64,000 nucleotides of DNA. Source: Spartobacteria bacterium. Lineage in GTDB: Bacteria; Verrucomicrobiota; Kiritimatiellia; RZYC01. This document shows, in pieces, positions 52,229-60,200 of the stretch; the first letter of the stretch is position 1, and every line of letters starts with the position of its first letter. The notes under the pieces were generated by a model, which saw only the letters and a program-made list of their open reading frames with translations, searched no databases and had not been told where the DNA came from. The translations under genes were made by a program, and so were the position numbers. The DNA lies in contig RZYC01000012.1 in the NCBI GenBank assembly GCA_009930475.1, forward strand, positions 1 through 64,000, given 5' to 3'.

Positions 52229-52381
52229 CTATTTTGTTTCGCGATGCAATGTGTGCTTGCGATCAAAACGGCAGTATTTCATCTTTTCCAAACGAGCAGG
52301 CGTCAGACGTTTGTCTTTCGTCGTAGTATAATTGCGCCGTTTGCATTCCGTACATGCCAATGTAATTGTTTCTCGTGCCAT
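52229..52381 (-). CDS. rpmG: 50S ribosomal protein L33
   Basis: 50 residues from the ATG at 52381. [20 protein letters not shown] and [20 protein letters not shown] then [10 protein letters not shown] are typical. The first CxxC pair (CTEC) is kept, but the second is CRFD, so the zinc site is incomplete. Position between tuf and secE is conserved in many bacteria. Confidence 0.94.
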   Translation of the reverse strand: MARETITLACTECKRRNYTTTKDKRLTPARLEKMKYCRFDRKHTLHRETK

Positions 52382-52431
52382 GATTCTTACCTCATGCTCC
52401 TCAACCACGTTATTGCAGCTGAATAACAAGT

Positions 52432-52459
52432 AGCCCGACGTTTTAACGAACGTCGGGCT
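52432..52459 (-). terminator. Strong hairpin between tuf and rpmG
   Basis: Minus strand AGCCCGACGTT, a 6-base loop, AACGTCGGGCT: a perfect 11-bp stem beginning 13 bases after the tuf stop. The downstream sequence ACTTGTTATTC lacks a U-run. It may partly end transcription or protect the tuf 3' end, allowing more tuf than downstream product. Confidence 0.6.
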
Positions 52460-52472
52460 GCTTTGCAATAAA

Positions 52473-53675
52473 TTATTTAATAATTTCTGTTACGCGTCCG
52501 GCACCGACTGTACGGCCCCCTTCACGAATAGCAAAACGCATGAACTGTTCCATAGCAATCGGAACAATTAGAGTTACGTTCATCGTGATGTTATCGCCAG
52601 GCATGACCATTTCGACGCCTTCAGGCAACTCAATATCACCTGTCACATCCGTAGTACGGAAATAGAACTGAGGGCGATAGCCTTTGAAGAACGGCGTGTG
52701 ACGGCCCCCTTCATCTTTGCTCAGAACATATACTTCACCAGTGAATGTGGTATGAGGATGAATGGTACCCGGTTTCGCCAAAACCTGGCCACGTTCGACC
52801 TGATCTTTTTTGATACCGCGCAGCAAGCAACCAATGTTGTCACCGGCCTGACCCTGATCGAGCAGTTTGCGGAACATTTCCACACCCGTGCAGGTCGTTT
52901 TCAATGTGTCACGCAAACCGACAATAGCGATTTCTTCGCCCACTTTGATGATACCGCGTTCTACACGACCTGTTACAACCGTTCCGCGTCCTTCAATCGA
53001 GAACACGTCTTCGATAGGCATCAGGAAGGGCTGGTCGATAGGACGTTCCGGCTCTTTGACGTAGCTGTCCAATGCGTCCATCAGTTCCTGAATGCATGCA
53101 GCACCCGGGCCGGTAGGATCATTGATCGCGTTCAGTGCAGAACCGCGAATAACAGGAGCGTCATCGCCTTCGAAGTCATACTTGCTCAACAGCTCGCGGA
53201 CTTCAAGCTCTACCAAATCAAGCAGTTCTTCGTCGTCGACTGTATCGCATTTGTTCATGAACACGACAATGCAGGGAACACCAACCTGGCGTGCCAGCAG
53301 AATGTGCTCACGAGTCTGGGGCATCGGTCCATCAGATGCGCTGACAACCAAAATGGCGCCGTCCATCTGAGCTGCACCAGTAATCATGTTTTTCACATAG
53401 TCAGCATGACCCGGGCAATCCACGTGGGCGTAATGACGGCCGTCTGATTCGTATTCAACATGTGATGTTGCAATTGTAAGAATCTTTGTGGAATCGCGAC
53501 GACCCTGAGATTCAGAAGCTTTCGCTACTTCGTCATATTTTACATAGCTAGCCATACCTTTAGCTGACTGAACACATGTGATCGCTGCTGTTAATGTGGT
53601 TTTACCGTGGTCAACGTGACCGATTGTGCCGACGTTCACGTGCGGCTTCGTTCTTTCAAATTTATCCTTAGCCAT
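52473..53675 (-). CDS. tuf: Elongation factor Tu, with altered switch I
   Basis: 400 residues from the ATG at 53675; the upstream in-frame extension is discounted. EF-Tu delivers aminoacyl-tRNA to the ribosome. G1 is [11 protein letters not shown]3 [13 protein letters not shown]4 NKCD and G5 GSALNA; domains II and III are complete. Switch I is odd: where most EF-Tu have an APEEKARGITINTSHVEY-like segment, this protein has [20 protein letters not shown] then VEYES (about 53-77), roughly five residues longer and without the RG pair, although the Thr of the ITI triad is kept as LTI. I read the codons and see no frameshift. I think related PVC bacteria share this, but cannot check. GAGAGGG lies upstream. 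Confidence 0.96.
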   Translation of the reverse strand: MAKDKFERTKPHVNVGTIGHVDHGKTTLTAAITCVQSAKGMASYVKYDEVAKASESQGRRDSTKILTIATSHVEYESDGRHYAHVDCPGHADYVKNMITGAAQMDGAILVVSASDGPMPQTREHILLARQVGVPCIVVFMNKCDTVDDEELLDLVELEVRELLSKYDFEGDDAPVIRGSALNAINDPTGPGAACIQELMDALDSYVKEPERPIDQPFLMPIEDVFSIEGRGTVVTGRVERGIIKVGEEIAIVGLRDTLKTTCTGVEMFRKLLDQGQAGDNIGCLLRGIKKDQVERGQVLAKPGTIHPHTTFTGEVYVLSKDEGGRHTPFFKGYRPQFYFRTTDVTGDIELPEGVEMVMPGDNITMNVTLIVPIAMEQFMRFAIREGGRTVGAGRVTEIIK

Positions 53676-53727
53676 GGATATACCCTCTCTCGCCTTTGAG
53701 TATTGTTCCAAATACCATCTACCAAAC

Positions 53728-53803
53728 TGGAGCCCACGAGCGGGATCGAACCGCTGACCTCATCCTTACCAAGGATGTGCTCTACCGACTGAGCTACGTG
53801 GGC
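53728..53803 (-). tRNA. tRNA-Thr (anticodon GGT)
   Basis: 76 bases with an encoded CCA. Acceptor GCCCACG pairs with CGTGGGC, the D arm has AGCTCAGTCGGTAGAGC, the anticodon stem CATCC/GGATG holds TTGGTAA with anticodon GGT, and the T loop is TTCGATC. It is the first gene after the main promoter, 52 bases before tuf, as in the tRNA-tufB transcripts of other bacteria. Confidence 0.96.
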
Positions 53804-53906
53804 CCATTGCCTCTTGAATTTACTTCAACCATCTAGCTGCGTCATTGCATTCAGCGCCCCGTCATCAATGAAGACGACAAGACTGCTAGACGAAATAAAC
53901 GCGCTG

Positions 53907-53934
53907 AATTTACCTAGATTGAGCAAACTGTCAA
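53907..53934 (-). promoter_or_regulatory. Promoter of the tRNA-Thr/tuf/rpo/ribosomal block
   Basis: Minus strand TTGACA (53929-53934, perfect -35) and TAAATT (53907-53912) with a 16-base spacer. It lies about 100 bases before tRNA-Thr. It is the best promoter seen in the window and plausibly drives the long block, at least its first genes. The remaining leader up to tRNA-Thr shows no clear regulatory RNA. Confidence 0.75.
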
Positions 53935-53953
53935 CACCCTTTTCAAATATTTA

Positions 53954-53981
53954 TTGATTTCGGGATCAGGACAACTATGCT
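53954..53981 (+). promoter_or_regulatory. Weak candidate promoter for dusB
   Basis: TTGATT (53954-53959) and TATGCT (53976-53981) with a 16-base spacer, 39 bases before the dusB ATG at 54020. Four matches of six or better in each box, so tentative. It lies back to back with the tRNA-Thr promoter. Confidence 0.3.
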
Positions 53982-54019
53982 CGCTTCCTGAGTAAAAAAC
54001 AAAAAAGCATGATCAGTTA

Positions 54020-55099
54020 ATGAACACAAGTTCTTCTTCTAATAATAATCACCATTTAAAGGGAGCGGCGATCGCAGAAAGAGCGACCACCCCCTTGTTA
54101 TCTATTGAAATGGCACCCCCGGTATTTCCTTTTCTACTGGCACCGATGGCGGGATTTACCGACAGTCCTTTTCGCAGACTTTGCATGCTGCATGGCGCGG
54201 GCCTTTGTTACACGGAGCTGGTCGTCGCCGAAGGCTTTGCCCGCAGTATCCCTGCAACCATGCTGTATTTGCGCGTCCATCCTGAAGAGCAGCCTGTGGG
54301 CTGCCATATTTATGGAAACAATCCTGATTCTATGGCGCGGGCCGCAGAAAAAGCACAGCAGATGGGAACGTTTACCCTAGTCGATATCAATGCCGGATGC
54401 CCTGTTAAAAAAGTCACCTCCAAAGGAGCCGGCGCGGCACTCTTACAAGATCCACAGCGTGTTTATGATATCATTGTTGCAATGCGTCAGGCGTCGGATC
54501 TGCCCATCACGCTAAAAACACGCATCGGAAAGCATCGCCGCTCCATTACCATATACGAGATGGCCGACGCGGCACAGCAGGCCGGTGCTCAGGCCATTAC
54601 CGTACATGGTCGGTTTGCGTCCGATTTTCACAAAGGAGAAAGTCGATGGGATATATTGAAGGAGCTCAAAACAAAACTTCGTATTCCTCTTATAGGGAAC
54701 GGCGGGGCCAATGACGCCGCCTCTGCGATAGCGATGCTGTGGGAAACCGGAGTTGATGCGGTAATGATCGGTCGAGCCGCCTTAGGCAATCCATGGATTT
54801 TTACTGAAATTCGCGCACAGCTGGAAAAGAAAGCCTACACACCGCCAACGGCCGATGAAAAAAAACAGCTTATTCTAATTCATCTCCAACATCACCTGGA
54901 CATCGCCAAATTGGAAAAGGAAACGCGGCCGGGCATTAAACTCCCTGCCGAAGTGGCCGGGTGCCGTACATTTCTATCGCCTCTTCTGCGCTATTTTGCC
55001 GGCCAGCCCGGCGCAAGAAAACAAATAACAGCACACCCTCTGGATTCACAGGATCAAATCAAAGTGCTCATCGACGCATTGCTGCAACCATCGAGATGA
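54020..55099 (+). CDS. dusB: tRNA-dihydrouridine synthase, DusB type
   Basis: 359 residues if started at 54020; the family-like part begins near the ATG at 54110 (MAPPVFPFLLAPMAGFTDSP), and neither start has a good ribosome site, so the first 30 Ser/Asn-rich residues may not be translated. The FMN-dependent enzyme reduces uridines of tRNA. Visible marks are LAPMAGFTDSPFRRL, the INAGCPVKKVTSKGAGAALL motif with its catalytic Cys, LKTRIG, ITVHGRF and IGNGGANDAASA at the FMN phosphate. The C-terminal helical domain (about 275-355) is present. It is convergent with the ATP-grasp gene. Confidence 0.92.
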   Translation: MNTSSSSNNNHHLKGAAIAERATTPLLSIEMAPPVFPFLLAPMAGFTDSPFRRLCMLHGAGLCYTELVVAEGFARSIPATMLYLRVHPEEQPVGCHIYGNNPDSMARAAEKAQQMGTFTLVDINAGCPVKKVTSKGAGAALLQDPQRVYDIIVAMRQASDLPITLKTRIGKHRRSITIYEMADAAQQAGAQAITVHGRFASDFHKGESRWDILKELKTKLRIPLIGNGGANDAASAIAMLWETGVDAVMIGRAALGNPWIFTEIRAQLEKKAYTPPTADEKKQLILIHLQHHLDIAKLEKETRPGIKLPAEVAGCRTFLSPLLRYFAGQPGARKQITAHPLDSQDQIKVLIDALLQPSR

Positions 55100-55117
55100 G
55101 GAACCACATGGTTCGTA

Positions 55118-57112
55118 TTACAGTTTTCGTGGGGCCACAGAGACGAAACGCGCTATGTTGCGGGCGACGTCAATGCGATTATACAGAGACTGCATAATCG
55201 TTTCGTACAATTTATCGCCCAGAACCTGATCTTCAATGCCCCAATCCACATTGGGGTTGTCGTTGATCTCAATCATATAGACCTTGCCGGCGACTTCTTT
55301 CAGATCTACTCCATACAAGCCGTCGCCAATAAGCGACGTCGCTTTTAGTGCTGTTTGTATCACGAGCGGCGGAACCTCGTCCAGGGGCAACGCCGTCGCC
55401 AAACCCGTCTGATCATCCTCCTCCTGTGCACACCAGTTGTAAATCTGCCAGTGATCTTTGGCCATGAAATATTTACAGGCAAACAAAGGAACCTGATCCA
55501 GCACACCGATGCGCCAGTCATAATCAGAGGGCATGAATTCCTGCGCAATAATCAAATCGGATTGGTGGAATAAGTCATCCAGTGCCATCTTCAGTTCAGC
55601 GTCGTTGTTCACTTTTCGCACGCCCAAGGAAAAAGAACTGTCCGGCTGTTTTAAAATCAGAGGAAAGGAGAGCGAGATCCGAGACAAATCACAGGTATGG
55701 CGATACAGCACCGTGGTCTGCGGCACCGGAATCCGTTTTTTCTTCATGCGCTCATCAAGATATATTTTGTTGGCACAATGAAGAATCGACCAGGGATCAT
55801 CGATGACCACCAGCCCTTCGGCATAGGCTCTACGAGAAAACTGATAGGTATGATTATCAACCCGCGTAGTTTCGCGTATAAACAGAGCATCGAATTCACA
55901 CAAACGATCCACATCGTCTTTGGTTATAAATTCCGTATAGAAACCCAGTTTCTCAGCGGCTTTCTCAAACAATTTGAGCGCCTCTTTGTTGGACGGCGGA
56001 TTTTCTTCTTTGGGATCAACCAAAATCGCAAGGTCGTATTTGTAGTTTTTCAGCCGGCCGCGATTGATTTTTTTGCGCGAAAAATACTGAATGGCGTACT
56101 TTTCTGCCCGGGCACTGCGTTCTTCATCCAGCTTGTTTAAATCCTTCAGGGTCAGAGGAATCACTTTTTGAACCACCCAGTGATCCAGCTTGGCCAATTT
56201 CACCTGAATTAATGGTGCTTCAAACAATTTGTGCAGTTTTTGGCATAATCCGTCGTACCGTCGATCCAGCGCATGACCAAAACAAATATTCAATATCACT
56301 GTTTTGGATTTGGAGTGCCTGAGCGCATCCTGAATGAATTCATCCAGATCGGAAGTAATCGTGCGAATCACTGCCAGTGAATAAAAATCGCGGATGGTCG
56401 TCACACTGGGAAAAACCACATTGTCCCGCGCCGCCGCCAGCAGGGACACATAATATCCTGTCCGCTGATATCTGAATGAACCACACATATTGTATACACG
56501 AATATTGCGACGAGATTGAAAGCGAGATGCAGAAATGTATTCGCTTGCACTCACGACTTCCAACGATGGCACGTCGTACTTCCAGTATTCCAGTTTATCG
56601 ACGACCACCACCTGAGCAATGGTTCCATGCGTACCCGCCTCAGGCAGCATCTTGATCATCCGAAGTGCATCTTCCCCCTCGGTATAATAGTCTTTCAGCA
56701 CCTCGCTTTCGGTATAGCCAAACTGCTGATACCACGTAATCAAGGACTTATCCGATCGACGAGCCTCAAGGGAGATCGTCCCAATCCCGTTTTTCACTGC
56801 GGCTTCCTCGGCACATTCCATCAATTTATGTCCGATTCCCATCCCTTGAAAGGGCTTGCGTACCGCGATAGAAAAAATCCGCTGCGTCTTCGTATGCAGA
56901 TGCAGTACAAGCCCCCCGACGACCTGACGATCCGTCGATCCCGTCAGTCGCTCGGCAACCCATACCTGCTGAAAAGGACTCGAAAGAGACAGTCTAAGTG
57001 CCCGCCGTGATGTCTGCTGAAAATCAGCAAAGCATTCATGCTCCATATCTATCAGGACCGCAATATCTTGTACGCTTGCTTGACGTATATAAACTTCATG
57101 TTTATTTTTCAT
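55118..57112 (-). CDS. GNAT acetyltransferase-RLAN-ATP-grasp (RimK-like) three-domain ligase
   Basis: 664 residues. Residues about 5-155 are a GNAT domain (IAVRKPFQGMGIGHKLMECA is the acetyl-CoA loop). About 165-360 match the RimK-like ATP-grasp N-terminal (RLAN) region (VVVVDKLEYWKYDVPSLEVV, YYVSLLAAARDNVVFPSV). About 390-645 are the ATP-grasp fold (VVIDDPWSILHCANKIYLDE, FPLILKQPDSSFSLGVRKV, IAQEFMPSDYDWRIGVLD and metal-binding YMIEINDNPNVDWGIED). Such proteins are predicted amidoligases that add amino acids, often glutamate, to a peptide, protein or small metabolite, with the GNAT part acylating an amino group. Substrate unknown. The gene lies 123 bases downstream of the S10 protein gene; the usual gamma-glutamyl ligase partner is not seen. 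Confidence 0.85.
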   Translation of the reverse strand: MKNKHEVYIRQASVQDIAVLIDMEHECFADFQQTSRRALRLSLSSPFQQVWVAERLTGSTDRQVVGGLVLHLHTKTQRIFSIAVRKPFQGMGIGHKLMECAEEAAVKNGIGTISLEARRSDKSLITWYQQFGYTESEVLKDYYTEGEDALRMIKMLPEAGTHGTIAQVVVVDKLEYWKYDVPSLEVVSASEYISASRFQSRRNIRVYNMCGSFRYQRTGYYVSLLAAARDNVVFPSVTTIRDFYSLAVIRTITSDLDEFIQDALRHSKSKTVILNICFGHALDRRYDGLCQKLHKLFEAPLIQVKLAKLDHWVVQKVIPLTLKDLNKLDEERSARAEKYAIQYFSRKKINRGRLKNYKYDLAILVDPKEENPPSNKEALKLFEKAAEKLGFYTEFITKDDVDRLCEFDALFIRETTRVDNHTYQFSRRAYAEGLVVIDDPWSILHCANKIYLDERMKKKRIPVPQTTVLYRHTCDLSRISLSFPLILKQPDSSFSLGVRKVNNDAELKMALDDLFHQSDLIIAQEFMPSDYDWRIGVLDQVPLFACKYFMAKDHWQIYNWCAQEEDDQTGLATALPLDEVPPLVIQTALKATSLIGDGLYGVDLKEVAGKVYMIEINDNPNVDWGIEDQVLGDKLYETIMQSLYNRIDVARNIARFVSVAPRKL

Positions 57113-57235
57113 AAATGTGCTGTATACGCCGTTTATTCAACATGTACAGCTTGAAATAGTTGAGCACTGAAGTTTATATGCCGATATCATCCGCTTGTGC
57201 CCTTCTGAACTCCTTCCGAACAAGGATATCTGACG

Positions 57236-60200
57236 TTATTCGATCACTTTTACTTTCAGACGCATGTAGGCGGCGTTGGTGGATGCGGTCGAAAGAGTTG
57301 ATTCCCAGAGTTCGTAGGCCTCGATCGTAGAAATCGCGGTATTGACGATTCCGTTGGTGACCCAGTTCGGGGAGAGCAGTGACGCTGTTTTTACGGGGCC
57401 GGCCTGAATGTTTTCTGTCTTGGTTGAGAGCTGATAGGTCATCTGCAAACACTGCTCGCCCATGGCATTGGTTGCCAGTTTATAGGTGTAGACATCATTT
57501 TGCGAACAGACTTGTTCGGGATTGAGGCCTAAGGCATATTTGAGCAGGTTCGGAATGCCGTCACCGGCAGGGCAGTTGGTGAGACCGCGCTGGGTGGGGT
57601 CTGCTATGGCATCGGCCCAGGATGAAAAGCTTTGTGAAGCGCTCGCATAGAAGGTGTTGGTCAGCACTTGTGCCGTCCAGTTGGCGTCGCCTTCCTGTGC
57701 AGCGATGATCTGCAATTCGGCCCATGCGGCTTCCATTTGGAAACGTAGTTGATAGCCATTGTAAATGGTTGCTCGATCCACTTCGTTGCTGGGTGTCATG
57801 GCGTGAATACGAAACGAAACCGGGAGACCGGAGGAGGCCGTGGCTGACAGATCAATGCCGAACCGCGCATCAATCAGCCCCGATTGGTTGAATGCGATGG
57901 CCTGTGAACCTTTTTCGATGGTGAGTATCCCCGTTTCCTCTGCGGAATAGTTCACGGTGTCGATGGTTGTGGTTACGGCGTATGTTCCGACGTTGATGGG
58001 CAGGTTTGTTGTCCCGTTATAGGTCGTTGTAACCGGAAGATCGGGCGGAATGGTGGTGACGGTGATGGCTTTTTCGGCTCCGCTGTATTGTTGATGGTCG
58101 CCATCGATCAGGATGGTTGCCGTTCCTCTCGAAATGGTGAGGCTCACAAGCTGCGTAACGGTGCATGCAGCAGGTGAAACAAAGCGATTGGTTGATATAT
58201 ACGTTCCTGTCGGTAGTTCGCCCGGCACGACGTAGGCGATGAGATTGGTCAATGCGTTGGTTACGGGAATGGTGACACTTTCGGGAAGGGTGTGCATCCA
58301 ATCGGCTGATGCTTCGAGTGTCCATGTGCAATCGGATGGACCGAAATTGGTCAGGGAAAAAGTCTGCGGTTCCGGTTCGCGATAGTTGTAGTCACAAGCA
58401 AAGGACAGATTTGCAGGCGAAGAAAGCGTCGATTTGTCTTTGGCGATGCCTCGCAGCGTAACAAAGGAGGTCAGATCAAAGTCTGTGAAGCACAATTCGA
58501 TGCTATTGGTGCCTGCGCGGTTGGCGAGAAACGCGAAGGAAATAGTTGTCATGCTGTTTGCTGCTAGTGTGAGCTGCGCAGGGGAGCATAACGTAAACGA
58601 ATCGAAATCATCGCCTCGCAATACGATGTTGACTGAAAGCGTGTCGGTCGACACATTTTTGAGGCAGATTTCATTGGTCATGGCCGCGCCGAAGTCGATG
58701 GTTCCGAAATCGGTTCCATTGGTTATCGCGGGAGCCTGATCGGGAAACAGGATGTCGCCGTTCACACTGGTGAGCAGCCAGCGCTGGTATTCATAGGCAC
58801 CGATATCGACGATGTCATGGATTATCCGCGGTCGGTAACCTGCATCGGTGCTGGATTGGTTTAGGCTGTTGGCTCCCTGATCGCGGCAAGGTGAATCAGA
58901 GGCAATCATGCCGCGTGGTGCTGCTAAGAGATGCGGATCATTGGTCAGGGCATTTACAAAATGTCCATGGCCGGAAGTGGCGGGCACGCAGCTGTTGGTA
59001 TACCAGATGGTGTCAGGTGAATACAGGTAGAGATCGGCTGCTCCGGTATTGCCGTAAATGATGCTGTTGTTGAACGTGTGTCCGCTGCCGTAGGCGTAGA
59101 TGCCACTTCCATAATCGTTGGCCTGGTTGCCTGTAAGGGTACAGTTGTACAGATGGATGCCATGACTGTTTTCATCCAGATAGAGTCCGCCGCCTTCGTG
59201 TAGCGAGGTGTTGCCCGCGATGACTGTATTGTCGATCAGGCAGTTGGTTGCTGATGCCGCTATGGTGATGCCTCCGCCAAGTGCGTTTGCGCCAGACGTG
59301 CTCATGCTGTTATCCAGAACGGAACAATGACTCATTTTGACATCGTTTTCCATGCATACGCCGCCGCCATAGCCGTAGTCACTGCTGGTAAGAGCAATGG
59401 TATTACTTTGGATGATGCAATGCGTGATCGTAGCTCGCTGTGAGGCAAAGACCCCGGCACCGGCTCGTTCTTTCCAATGAGAGGGCGAACCGCTCAACTG
59501 TCCGTTTCGAATGGTGAAGCCTTCGAGATGGGTGTCGACTTTCATGTAGACGCCGCGCGTTTGACTCGAGCCGTCAATAATCGTTTGTTCTGGGCCATTG
59601 ACCGATCGCATGGTTACCTCTTCGGTCAGTACGACGCGGTTATTTCCATAATGAACCGCTTCTCCAACATTGTAGACGCCGTTGCTTACGAGAATGGTGT
59701 CGCCGCTTCCCGCGCTGTTCACCGCTCCCTGTGGCGTTCTTTTCGCCTGACTCCAGGTGAGACCGTGATTGGCGTCGTCGCCATCCATAGTGACGTAGTA
59801 GACTCTCGGGGCATCACTGGTCACGGCAATATGACGGATCACGGGTTCTGCGGCAAAATATTCATCGCTGCCGGGCTGTTCAAAGCGAATCGTTGCGATT
59901 CCGGTGGCCGGCATGGAGAAACTCGTCGCACCATTGGTTAACCCATCGACCGGATCGGTGGTATCCACCGAAAAGGTTACGGGCAGGCTCGCGACAGAAG
60001 AGGTTGCCGAGCAGGTGATCGCTTCATTTATACCATAACATGTCGATTCAAGCGGTGTGTGTACCGAGATGGTTTGAGGGAGCTTTGCGCAGAATGCATT
60101 GGTGGCCGTGATCGTGCCATACGTACTCGACTGGACGACCACATCACTTGCGCCTTGCGGCAGGGCAGGTGTTAAAAAGGTGATTTGCCCCGAGGATGCG

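Noticed and set aside
55101-55114. GAACCA-CA-TGGTTC inverted repeat between dusB and the ATP-grasp gene as a terminator
   Set aside because: The loop is only two bases and no T-run follows on either strand.
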